20,362 nt of DNA from a virus, in IMG/VR virus record IMGVR_UViG_3300025151_000393, positions 1 to 20,362 of that record. One strand, given 5' to 3'. Below are positions 6,889-15,842 of the stretch, one piece after another (within the stretch, counting starts at the first letter, position 1; the number at the start of each line of letters is the position of its first letter). Both the position numbers and the translations under genes were made by a program. Under the pieces are notes generated by a model. The model saw only the letters and a list, made by a program, of their open reading frames with translations. It did not search any database and was not told the origin of the DNA.

Positions 6889-9168
6889 ATGGCAAGAATA
6901 AGAGTGCCATTAAATAACTTTCAGTTTGGTGAAGTTAGTCCTTCTTTGACATCAAGGACAGACACAAAAGTTTATACAAATGCAGCAGAAGAAGTTAGAA
7001 ACTTTTTTATTAGATCAGAAGGTGGTTTAAAAAAAAGAACTGGCACAAAACGAATACATAATTTTGACACATCACCTAGCTATACAGACATAGCAAATCT
7101 TAGACAAAGTGTAAGAATAGAACCTTTTATATTCTCAGATGATGAAAAATATATAATAGCATTTAGTAATACAAGAATAGAGATATTTCAAATAAGTCCT
7201 ACTACTGGTGCTGTGTCATCTATACAATCTTTAACAAGTCAATCATGGTTAGTAAATACAACATCAGCGCCTTATCTTGAAGAAATTACTTTTGCACAGC
7301 AAGGTGATCTAATGTTTATATGTCATAATACTTTTCAAACGAGAATACTAGAAAGGACTAGCCTTACTACATTTACAATATCTACATTTAATTTTGATAC
7401 ATCAAGAGATGGTAATGACATATTTCAGCCATATTTTAGCTTTCAATCATTAGGCACAACAATAACTGTAAATAATACAAGTGGTAGTGGCAGAACTGCT
7501 ACAACAAGTTCAGACTATTTTGTATCAGATCATGTGGGTACTGATCTTTTAATAGGAGAAACTCGTTGTCGTATTACAGGAGTAACAGATGCTACAAATG
7601 CTACTGTTACTATTAATGGCACATTAAGACAGCAACTTGAAGTTGATAGTTTAGAAGTATTTGAGGGTAGTGGTACAGTTAAAGTAACAAAAGCATTACA
7701 TGGATTGGCAACTGGTGCTTCGATTACTATAGAAAGAGCAGGTGCAGTTGGAGGTATAGCTAATAGTAATATAAATGGTTCTAGAACTATTACTGCTGTG
7801 CCTGATGAAAATACATTTGAGTTTACAGCAGGTAGTAGTGCAACTGCTACATCTAGTGCTGTGGGTGGTGGTAGTCCTCGTATTGTTACTGGTGCAGCTA
7901 CTACTGAGTTTAGTGAGCAAAGTTATTCTGCTCTTCGTGGCTATCCTGCTGCTGTCACATTTCATCAAAATAGACTTTGGTTTGGTGGCACACTAGCACA
8001 ACCTGATGGTATTTGGGGAAGTAAGTCAGGGCAGTTTTTTAATTTTGATATTGGTGATGCAGAAGATAATGATGCTCTTGATCTTACTGCAAATGTAGGT
8101 GAGATATTTTCTATAAGACATTTAGTATCAAATAGAGATTTACAAGTATTTACAACTGGCGCTGAGTTATTTGTACAAGCACCTACAGATAAACCAGTAA
8201 CTCCTGCTAATGCACAAATTAGAAGACAAACTCCATATGGTAGTAGTTTTGTAAGACCTATAGTATTTGATGGTGGAACTTTGTTTATACAAAAAACTGG
8301 TAGTGCATTAAGAGAGTTTTTATTTACAGATGCAGAAGCAGCATATACATCTGTAGCTGTATCAGGTCTTGCACCTCATTTAATATTAGACCCAGTACAA
8401 CAAACATCTATTAAAGGTGCTTTAAATAGAAGTGAATCTTATGCTTTTTTAATTAATAATGATGGAACTATAGCTGTATTTTATTCTGTACGAGGAGATC
8501 AAAAAGCAGGTTGGAGTTTATGGAATACTCAAGGATTATGGCATAGTATATGTGCAGTACATGAAAGATTATTTGTTGTGTGTGCAAGAGATGATGGGTC
8601 AGGCACAACTAAATTATTTCTTGAGGAGTTTCAAGATGATATGCCAATGGATTTTTGTGATACCTTTAGTGGTAGTGCTAGTGTTTTTGGTAGTTTAGGT
8701 TCACACTTTGCAAATAATGCTGTTGTAAAAGCAACAAATGGTAATGATTTTTTAGGAGAGTTTACTGTAGCAAGTGCAGAAATAGATGCAAGTTCTGTGA
8801 AAACTGGATTAACTCAAGCATTTATAGGTTATGCTTTTACACCTACATTAAAAACATTACCTATAGATGCAACTATACAAGGAGGACCTCTAACTGGTGA
8901 ACCTAGACAAATACCTAAAGTTATATTAGATTTAAACTCAACATTAGCTGTTAGTGTACAAGGACCAAGCACAACATCAACAGCGAGGGATTTAGTGATT
9001 AGAAATACAACTGATACAGTAACTGGTGGTTTTATGGAAAGAACTGCTGTTACTGGTAAAGAAGAATTTAGATTATTAGGATATAGTCGTGATCCTAGAG
9101 TTATAATATCACAGTCTTTTCCTTTGGATTTACAGATTAACGGAATGATAGTAGAGGTAGCATTTTAA
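6889..9168 (+). CDS. Tail tubular protein B (tail nozzle), T7 gp12-like, with an FCCH-like insert
   Basis: This protein forms the nozzle of the short tail and the fibre dock. The N-terminus, PLNNFQFGEVSPSLTSRTD with RNFFIRSEGGLKKRTGTKR, is the standard opening of the family. FHQNRLWFGG with WGSKSGQFFNF (around residues 357-386) is the conserved mid-section, and RRQTPYGSSFVRPIVFDGG follows. The total of 759 residues is near T7 gp12 (794). Residues about 258-330 look like a separate beta module: GTVKVTKALHGLATGASITI, then SRTITAVPDENTFEFTAG, the pattern 'V-T-x-x-x-H-G-L-x-x-G-x-x-I ... G-x-x-x-I-x-x-V-x-x-x-T-F'. That matches the domain databases call ubiquitin-activating E1 FCCH, which recurs in phage tail proteins. 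The ribosome-binding site AGGAG overlaps the end of the preceding gene. Confidence 0.95.
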   Translation: MARIRVPLNNFQFGEVSPSLTSRTDTKVYTNAAEEVRNFFIRSEGGLKKRTGTKRIHNFDTSPSYTDIANLRQSVRIEPFIFSDDEKYIIAFSNTRIEIFQISPTTGAVSSIQSLTSQSWLVNTTSAPYLEEITFAQQGDLMFICHNTFQTRILERTSLTTFTISTFNFDTSRDGNDIFQPYFSFQSLGTTITVNNTSGSGRTATTSSDYFVSDHVGTDLLIGETRCRITGVTDATNATVTINGTLRQQLEVDSLEVFEGSGTVKVTKALHGLATGASITIERAGAVGGIANSNINGSRTITAVPDENTFEFTAGSSATATSSAVGGGSPRIVTGAATTEFSEQSYSALRGYPAAVTFHQNRLWFGGTLAQPDGIWGSKSGQFFNFDIGDAEDNDALDLTANVGEIFSIRHLVSNRDLQVFTTGAELFVQAPTDKPVTPANAQIRRQTPYGSSFVRPIVFDGGTLFIQKTGSALREFLFTDAEAAYTSVAVSGLAPHLILDPVQQTSIKGALNRSESYAFLINNDGTIAVFYSVRGDQKAGWSLWNTQGLWHSICAVHERLFVVCARDDGSGTTKLFLEEFQDDMPMDFCDTFSGSASVFGSLGSHFANNAVVKATNGNDFLGEFTVASAEIDASSVKTGLTQAFIGYAFTPTLKTLPIDATIQGGPLTGEPRQIPKVILDLNSTLAVSVQGPSTTSTARDLVIRNTTDTVTGGFMERTAVTGKEEFRLLGYSRDPRVIISQSFPLDLQINGMIVEVAF

Positions 9169-9169
9169 T

Positions 9170-9658
9170 ATGGGATTACCATTAGCATTAGCAATAGCAT
9201 CAACTGGTTTGCAAGTATTTGCAGCAGATTCAGCTTCAAGGGCAGCAAAAGCACAAGGCAGATTACAAGCTAGACAGTTTGCAAATCAACAAAAAGATAT
9301 TTCTTTTACTGCTTTGCAAGAACATAATAAACGTTTAGCAAATTTAAAAACATTCATAAATACTAATGAAGCAATATTAGGCACATCAGGTCGAGCAATG
9401 GATAGATCATATGATGCTATTATTAAAAAAGCAAAACAAGATGCAAGAACAGACGTGACTCGATTAAGAATAGATGCAGCTATGAAAACTGGTCAGGCTT
9501 CATTACAAGGATCAATGGCAATGTTACAAGCACAAAATAGAGCAAATGCTTATAGATTCCAAGCATTAGGATCACTAATGTCAGGTGCAGCAAAAGCATA
9601 TCCACTTATGCCAAATAGTCCCACTACACCTGATTATAGATTTGTAGGTATGGATTAA
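9170..9658 (+). CDS. Internal virion protein, T7 gp14-like (162 aa)
   Basis: This is the first of three consecutive internal core genes, placed right after tail tubular B as gp14 is after gp12 and gp13 in T7. It begins with a hydrophobic Gly/Ala-rich segment (LPLALAIASTGLQVFAADSA, residues 3-22), which fits a protein that inserts into the host outer membrane during DNA ejection. A long Ala/Gln-rich helix follows (residues 23-130), with GTSGRAMDRSYDAII in its middle. The size is slightly below T7 gp14 (196). The hydrophobic start is not a convincing signal peptide because no basic residues precede it. ATG 9170 lies one base beyond the previous stop. Confidence 0.85.
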   Translation: MGLPLALAIASTGLQVFAADSASRAAKAQGRLQARQFANQQKDISFTALQEHNKRLANLKTFINTNEAILGTSGRAMDRSYDAIIKKAKQDARTDVTRLRIDAAMKTGQASLQGSMAMLQAQNRANAYRFQALGSLMSGAAKAYPLMPNSPTTPDYRFVGMD

Positions 9659-11922
9659 TGAGTTTTGTAAAATCAAAAGGTACATCATTTATAAATAGAC
9701 CAGTAGGAGTTGTATCAACAAGAACTGGTGCTGAAGAACTGTATCAAACTATAACAAGAACTGCGAATGCAGTATCAAATGATTTGTTTGCCTTAGCTAA
9801 ACAAGAAGAAATAAAAAAAGGTAAAGACTTTGGAATGTCTGTACAAACAAGAGATTCTAATGGTGCATTAAGAATAGAAAAAGCACCTGATACTTTTAGT
9901 GATATAGCAAAACAAACTGCTCAAGGTGAATTAAATAGAATCTATGCAAATGAATTAGCTAATGATATTAATATACAACTTACTAAAGCAAGAGCAGATT
10001 CAAATGGAGATGTAGAGACATTTCAAAAACTAGCTTCTACTTATTTAGGTGAAACAGAAAAAGTTATTAGCAGTCAAGGTGGCAGTCAATATGTGCCAAT
10101 GCTTCGTAGGGCAGGTTCAAGATATATGGCTCAACATCAAAATGCTTTAGTTTTACAAGCAGCAAAAGATGCAGAAAGAAAAGCTACTAATTTAGAATTA
10201 AATGATATCGGTGCTAAATTAATAGAATTAGATGCTCTTATATCAGATGGTGTAGAATTTTTTGATGATGAACTTACTGGAGAAGATTTATCTGTAGATT
10301 CTTGGAGAGAATCTTTAGTACAAAGAGCCAATGTATTATTAAATAATGGCAAGATATCAAACCCTAAACATAAAGAAATAGTTGGCGAAATACAAAAAAC
10401 ATTTTTAACTGCAAGAACAAGATATAAACTAAATCCAATGGGTAACTCCTTAGATATTAATGCAATAAATATATTAAAAAACTTTGCTTTAGATGGAAGT
10501 TTAACAGATACAGAAAAAGAAACTTTAGCAAAATATGATGTTGATGATGCTTGGTTAGAAGACTTTGATAAAATATCAAGAACAAATAGAGATTATATTG
10601 TGCAAAGAATAAATCAGTTTGGTACAGCAGTTAATGGAAGATTAACATTAATAGGAAAAAAGAATAAAGATATTGAGTTTACTAGAAAGTTTGAAGGTAA
10701 TGATATAATAAAATTTAGTGGTGATGATGAAAAGAAAATGGATTCTTACCTTTCAAAAAAATATAATAATAGTCAGCCATTAACTAATAATGATATTTAT
10801 AGAATATCATCTACACAACAAGGTTTATCTGATTTATTAAAACACAATGGTCTATCAAGAAAAGTAAAAGATTTATTTCAAAATTTACCACAGTTTTTGA
10901 CTAAGGTTCAAAAAGAAGGTGATAAAGCATTACCTGAATTAATTAAACAAGTTGATTTATTTAAAAATTTTTACACATCTTTTGGTATAGGTGGCAACAT
11001 AAGTAATCAATCATTTAGAGATGCTATTGGTAATGGAACATTTGAACAATGGTTATCATTAACAACAAGGATAGGTTTGTATGGTGAAGAAAATGTTGCA
11101 GGTATTTTAAAAGATATACAATCAACAGATATAGATGCAGCAAGTCGAGAAGTTATGCAAAAGAAAAACTTATCAATCATTGATTCTGATTTTACAAAGT
11201 TTGGAGTAGAAGCAAGTATTAACTCATTAATGAGAAAATATATTGATGAAGGATTGTTTGGTAGTGGTGCAGATTTTAATCCTGAATCTATTTTATATAT
11301 GAAAATGGTAGCTAAAAAAGAATTAGCTATTGATAACACAGATGAATCAACACTAAAAGAAATATTAAAAAATACTTATAATGCTTTATATGTAGAGTCA
11401 TCAGTAATATTTAGTGAGTCACAACAAACTGGTGAATCAGCTTTTTATACTTTTGGCATGGGTACAAAATATTTAAGAAGTAGATTTGCACCTGAACGAT
11501 TTTTTGGTACTGGCGAAGTATTTGATGGATTTAAATTATATGTAAATAAGCATGTTAAAAGAATTATGGGTGATGGTAAAGATTATAAGTTAGGTGAAAA
11601 TATATTTTTATTTCCAACTAAAAGATCAGGTACATTAAGCACAGCAGAATATATGGTAGTATCAAGTGATGGACAATCGCAGTTACTAAAACAAGATGGT
11701 GATATTATTGCTATTACTACAAATGGTTATATGAAAAAACTTAATGATGAAAATAGAGTTAAATATCTTGCTAGAATAGAAGAATTAAGGAAACAAAGAA
11801 TTGCTAGAATCAAAGGTACAAAACAATTAACTAAAAAATTAAATGAAGATCAAAGTGTTTTTCAACAAATTTTAAAAAGTTTTACAGCAACTCAAGATAT
11901 AACAGGACAGTTATTAAAGTAA
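9658..11922 (+). CDS. Internal virion protein, T7 gp15-like (754 aa)
   Basis: I recognise no domain directly. Assignment rests on gene order (between gp14-like and gp16-like genes), on length (T7 gp15 is 747 aa) and on composition: a long, mostly helical, Lys/Asn/Asp-rich protein without signal peptide or membrane span. The N-terminal part has TGAEELYQTITRTANAVSND and a pattern of helices up to about residue 260; the middle contains alternating charged helices, and the C-terminus (residues 710-754) is basic with RIEELRKQRIARIKGTKQ. In T7, gp15 bridges the periplasm with gp16 during DNA entry. The gene overlaps the previous stop by 1 nt and ends directly against the next ATG. Confidence 0.82.
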   Translation: MSFVKSKGTSFINRPVGVVSTRTGAEELYQTITRTANAVSNDLFALAKQEEIKKGKDFGMSVQTRDSNGALRIEKAPDTFSDIAKQTAQGELNRIYANELANDINIQLTKARADSNGDVETFQKLASTYLGETEKVISSQGGSQYVPMLRRAGSRYMAQHQNALVLQAAKDAERKATNLELNDIGAKLIELDALISDGVEFFDDELTGEDLSVDSWRESLVQRANVLLNNGKISNPKHKEIVGEIQKTFLTARTRYKLNPMGNSLDINAINILKNFALDGSLTDTEKETLAKYDVDDAWLEDFDKISRTNRDYIVQRINQFGTAVNGRLTLIGKKNKDIEFTRKFEGNDIIKFSGDDEKKMDSYLSKKYNNSQPLTNNDIYRISSTQQGLSDLLKHNGLSRKVKDLFQNLPQFLTKVQKEGDKALPELIKQVDLFKNFYTSFGIGGNISNQSFRDAIGNGTFEQWLSLTTRIGLYGEENVAGILKDIQSTDIDAASREVMQKKNLSIIDSDFTKFGVEASINSLMRKYIDEGLFGSGADFNPESILYMKMVAKKELAIDNTDESTLKEILKNTYNALYVESSVIFSESQQTGESAFYTFGMGTKYLRSRFAPERFFGTGEVFDGFKLYVNKHVKRIMGDGKDYKLGENIFLFPTKRSGTLSTAEYMVVSSDGQSQLLKQDGDIIAITTNGYMKKLNDENRVKYLARIEELRKQRIARIKGTKQLTKKLNEDQSVFQQILKSFTATQDITGQLLK

Positions 11923-14900
11923 ATGCCACAACCAATACCATATTATAGTAGAAATCAGGGCATATCTACTGCACCTGATTTAGGATTTTGGGAAGATGTA
12001 GGTAATAATTATGCTAGACAATATAAAGGTATATTAAGAAGTTTTAACGCTACATTATTTGAAGATTTTGCAACAGAAGAATCTGAAGAAGATTTTGCTT
12101 GGTATAATGATATTGAAGGATATGAAGAAGAAGCTGAGTATTTAAGTCAGGCAAAAAACAAAAAACATTTAGATTACTTAAAAGAAAATTTAGAAATACA
12201 AAGAGAGATAAGACGGAAGGCTGAAAGAGGTGGCATTTTACCTGCTATTGTTGCAGGTATTGCAGACCCATTAAATGTAGGTTTTATGTTGCCTATATTT
12301 AATACTGGGATTAGAGCAGCATGGCAGGCAAAAAATGCTTTTGGTGTTGGTTATGAAACTGCAAAGATTGCTGTTCCTTTTGCTGTAACACGAGAAGCAA
12401 TTAGAGCACCCTTTGATCCTTACACTACTGCTGCTGAGATTGGCACAAATATTAGTGCCGAAGTTTTATTATCTGGTTTATTTGGTTTTGCTGCTAGAGG
12501 TGCTGCAAATAAAATCATGCAACCAAAAATACAAGAACAGATAAGAAAATATACAGATTATATATTTGATAGAGATACTATTCCAAAAGATATTAATGGT
12601 GTTAAAGTAAATCAAAAGCCAACTGGCAAGACTCGACCTGATGGTTCTAAAGTAAATGCTTATTATAGTCCAACAAAAAAAGAAATCTTTTGGGATAAAA
12701 AATCTTTGATAGATGAATATCCTTTAAAACCTTGGCTATCACCAAAAGTAAAAGGTGTACAACCTTTACCTGATTATTTATTTCAAAAGCCAGAAGATTG
12801 GGCAAGGTTTGTTTTACATCACGAAAAAGCTCATGCAGAAAATCCATTTGAAACATTACGAGTTCGTTATGAAGCACAGAATCCAAACTTTAAATATTCA
12901 AGAGCAGATTATGAAAATGAAATAAATAATATTGCTATTGAAGATTTTTCAAAAGGTTTTGGTTTAAAACAAACTGTAGGAACTAAAAGTGCTTTTTACA
13001 AAATGATAACCACCCCCGGCAAAAGAATATTAAATGATACAAAACTGCCTAATGAAATTAAAAAATCTTATGCAGATTTATTTTATAATGCTTCTATAAG
13101 TTTAGAAGGTAATTTAAGTGGAGCAGGCACTCATGGAGGTAGTGCTGCTGCTCGAACAATACCTTATAGAGCAACTGCAAAAAGAACTAATGATGCGATA
13201 AAGGCTGCTTACTTACAAGAGTTAAAAGGTAATCCATTATCATCACAAATTCTTGGTTTAGATATAGATGCTTTAAGTGTAAGGATAGGCAACTATGGCG
13301 AAAAAGCAAAGACTTATCAGGATTTCTATACAAATTTAGTATCTTTTAGAATTGATATGGTAACTGATCCTGCATTTGATATGAACTTATATCATGCTTT
13401 ACCTGATAAACATAAAGAAGCATTAGATGCTTTAGAAACATTTTTTACAGACTTTGAAAAAGGATTAAGAGATGTAGGTAAATTAGGTGATGATACTGGA
13501 GTAAGAAGAAAAGTAGCTGATTTAAAAAAAGCTAAAGAATATCACGAATCACAAATAGAAGCACTTAATAAAAATGTTGTTAAAGGTGAAACAAGAAATA
13601 AATACATTAATAAACTTAAAATAGATTTAATTGCTACCCAAAAAAAGATAGACGAATTAATAGATTTTAAAGATAAAAATATGGGTAAGCCAGTTACTCG
13701 TGAGTTTTTTAATAAAAAAACTGGCAGAAGAGATTTTGGTAAATTTAAATATACATTGAAAATGTTTAATGAAGATGCTGCTGAATTTAATCGTAGAAGA
13801 ATAAGATTAAAAGGTGAGATCAAAGCAGCAGAAGCAAATCCAAATTATCTTGGTTCTGAAGAATTTAATATTAAAGTTATACCTCATCAGCAATATATAA
13901 ATAAAATTGATACTGAAATAGAATTTTTAAATGGAGTATTGGAAACACCAATTAGAAAGTATGCTTATCCACATTATTTTAATAAAAGACTTTTATTAGA
14001 AGATGAAAATGCAAGAGCAAGATTTAAACAAAAACTTACAGATTTATTTTTTAAAGAAGGTGGCAAAAAAACTTGGGATGAAGATTCAGGCACTTATTTA
14101 TTAGAAGATGCAAGTGATGTTGGGAAAGCAGCAGAGTTAGCAGAAAGAACAATACTACATATATTAGAAGACCCTGATATTATTAATCTTTTACCTAGAA
14201 GCGGCAAAAGAAAACATTTAATGCAAAGAGTTTTAAATTTTCCAACACATGAACTAAAAGAGTTTCTTATTCTTGATGAAAGAGTAATTGAAAAGTATGC
14301 AAATCAAATGGGATTTCATATAGAGTTTGGTCGTAAGATGGGCACTATGGATATTGATGATGTGCTAGATAGACATGAATTTGTTATGAGAGAAAAAGGT
14401 ATACCTGAAAAAAGAATAGCTGAAGTTCGTAGTGATTTTTTAGGTGATTATGAAAGAGAAGCAGGTATACATATTCGTGATCCTGAAGCTAGAAGTCAAA
14501 GATATGTCAGAAACTTACAAGCTGTATCAGGTATGACTTATCTAGGTGGTGCAGGTCTAACTTCTCTTATAGATGCAATAGGTATGCCTATATTTAGGTT
14601 TGGTCCAACTAAAGTTTTTAAAACTGGTATGGATGCAATTAATGGTGATTTCCCTGAAATGTTAAAAATGGGAAAACAACTTAGAGAATTAGCAGGTGAA
14701 GCTATTGAAATGGATGTTCCTATTGTTCAACAAAGATATTTAGGCGATAGTGTAAGAGATATACAGCCTCGTCTTACTGAAAGAGTTATACAAGGTGCAG
14801 AAAAAATATTTTACAGAGCCAATCTATTATCACAAGTAACAGTTGCAGGTAAATACTTAGATAATAATATTTTAATACCTACTTTTTATCAAAGAGCATT

Positions 14901-15807
14901 AGCAATAAAAAATAAAGAATCTATAATTGAAGGTGGCAAAGATGTTACTGATAGTGTTATCGAAGAATTAGCAAGATATGGCATTAGTCCACAAACAGCT
15001 ATAGATATGATAGATTCAGCAGGTTGGTACTTATCTCCAAAAGGTCATGCAAAAGTTGATATAAGTCAGTGGGCAGATAAAACTGTTGCTCAAAGAGAAC
15101 TAAAACAAAGTTTTCTTACATACATGGGAACTCATGCTCGTAATACTATTATGAACGCTACTGCTTTTGATAAACCTATGATTATGGATGGGTTTATGTA
15201 TGTAAGAATGAATCCAATATTAAAGATGATGGGGTATACTGCTGATAAAAGAGCTTCTACAGCTAATATAGATATGGTTCGTTTAGAATCTGCTGTATTT
15301 GCTTTACCTTTTAAGTTTTTAAATTTTGTATTTGCAGCTACTAATCGTATCACAATGAATATGTTTGATGCTAATGTACAACATAGATTGACTGGTATGA
15401 TGGGATTAATGGCTATGAGTTATTTAGTTTTAAAATTAAAAAAACCTGATTATTGGTTTGAAAATAGAAGCACACCTGATTTAGTTGCAAGAGTTTTTGA
15501 TCAAAGTGGTATTGGTGGTATTTATACAGATTTAGCTTATCATGCTATACATAGTGCTATTGCACAAGGACATTATAATAATAATACTGCTTGGATTAAA
15601 GGTAAGTTTAAGCCAACACCAATGGATGATTTATTTGACAAACTAGGTGCAACACCTAGCATGATTAGAGAATGGACTCTTGGTGCATATGAATTAACAG
15701 CAGGTAGCACAGATGAAGGTATTAAAAGACTAATGAGAAATGTACCTATATTAGGATTATTTGGCATGAATAGAGATTTAGAGTATATGTTTAGAACAAG
15801 ATATTAA
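11923..15807 (+). CDS. Giant internal virion (ejection) protein, T7 gp16-like, with a zincin-like HExxH motif
   Basis: At 1294 residues this is close to T7 gp16 (1318), the largest ejected protein, which crosses into the inner membrane and helps pull DNA in. The N-terminus is acidic; hydrophobic stretches follow at about 105-125 (LPAIVAGIADPLNVGFMLPI) and 180-195. Residues about 245-340 hold a probable metallopeptidase module: KEIFWDKKSLIDEYPLKPWL, then FVLHHEKAHAENPFETL with H300-E301-x-x-H304, then YENEINNIAIEDF with E331 or E333 as possible third ligand. The middle (515-660) is coiled-coil rich. Hydrophobic segments recur at about 868-890, 1123-1142 and 1156-1172 (LTGMMGLMAMSYLVLKL). No lytic transglycosylase domain like that at the T7 gp16 N-terminus is visible. 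The peptidase activity is inferred from motif only. Confidence 0.88.
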   Translation: MPQPIPYYSRNQGISTAPDLGFWEDVGNNYARQYKGILRSFNATLFEDFATEESEEDFAWYNDIEGYEEEAEYLSQAKNKKHLDYLKENLEIQREIRRKAERGGILPAIVAGIADPLNVGFMLPIFNTGIRAAWQAKNAFGVGYETAKIAVPFAVTREAIRAPFDPYTTAAEIGTNISAEVLLSGLFGFAARGAANKIMQPKIQEQIRKYTDYIFDRDTIPKDINGVKVNQKPTGKTRPDGSKVNAYYSPTKKEIFWDKKSLIDEYPLKPWLSPKVKGVQPLPDYLFQKPEDWARFVLHHEKAHAENPFETLRVRYEAQNPNFKYSRADYENEINNIAIEDFSKGFGLKQTVGTKSAFYKMITTPGKRILNDTKLPNEIKKSYADLFYNASISLEGNLSGAGTHGGSAAARTIPYRATAKRTNDAIKAAYLQELKGNPLSSQILGLDIDALSVRIGNYGEKAKTYQDFYTNLVSFRIDMVTDPAFDMNLYHALPDKHKEALDALETFFTDFEKGLRDVGKLGDDTGVRRKVADLKKAKEYHESQIEALNKNVVKGETRNKYINKLKIDLIATQKKIDELIDFKDKNMGKPVTREFFNKKTGRRDFGKFKYTLKMFNEDAAEFNRRRIRLKGEIKAAEANPNYLGSEEFNIKVIPHQQYINKIDTEIEFLNGVLETPIRKYAYPHYFNKRLLLEDENARARFKQKLTDLFFKEGGKKTWDEDSGTYLLEDASDVGKAAELAERTILHILEDPDIINLLPRSGKRKHLMQRVLNFPTHELKEFLILDERVIEKYANQMGFHIEFGRKMGTMDIDDVLDRHEFVMREKGIPEKRIAEVRSDFLGDYEREAGIHIRDPEARSQRYVRNLQAVSGMTYLGGAGLTSLIDAIGMPIFRFGPTKVFKTGMDAINGDFPEMLKMGKQLRELAGEAIEMDVPIVQQRYLGDSVRDIQPRLTERVIQGAEKIFYRANLLSQVTVAGKYLDNNILIPTFYQRALAIKNKESIIEGGKDVTDSVIEELARYGISPQTAIDMIDSAGWYLSPKGHAKVDISQWADKTVAQRELKQSFLTYMGTHARNTIMNATAFDKPMIMDGFMYVRMNPILKMMGYTADKRASTANIDMVRLESAVFALPFKFLNFVFAATNRITMNMFDANVQHRLTGMMGLMAMSYLVLKLKKPDYWFENRSTPDLVARVFDQSGIGGIYTDLAYHAIHSAIAQGHYNNNTAWIKGKFKPTPMDDLFDKLGATPSMIREWTLGAYELTAGSTDEGIKRLMRNVPILGLFGMNRDLEYMFRTRY

Positions 15808-15842
15808 TAGACATTTATGTAAAAAAAATGTAAAGGTTAATT
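15808..15842 (+). promoter_or_regulatory. Short intergenic gap before fibre block with AT-rich inverted repeat
   Basis: The 35-nt gap holds ACATTT (15811-15816) and AAATGT (15826-15831) as a 6-bp inverted repeat around a 9-nt A-rich loop, then TAAAGG (15831-15836), which probably serves as ribosome-binding site for ATG 15843. It is one of the few real gaps in the cluster and marks the switch from ejection to fibre genes. The stem is AT-only apart from one pair, so a strong terminator is unlikely; an operator or promoter element cannot be shown. Confidence 0.3.

Noticed and set aside
7696-7968. Open minus-strand frame (90 codons) rich in Ser, Thr and Cys
   Set aside because: It is antisense to the low-complexity FCCH-like region of tail tubular B, has no ribosome-binding site, and its composition simply mirrors that region.
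7775-7996. Second plus-strand frame encoding a Leu/Val-rich 73-residue peptide
   Set aside because: It is a frame-shifted reading of Gly/Ser/Thr-rich tail tubular B codons; hydrophobicity is an artefact and no start signal is present.
13542-13823. Minus-strand frame of 93 codons opposite the coiled region of the gp16-like gene
   Set aside because: Antisense to Lys-rich codons, giving a Leu/Phe-rich shadow; no start signal or neighbours on that strand.
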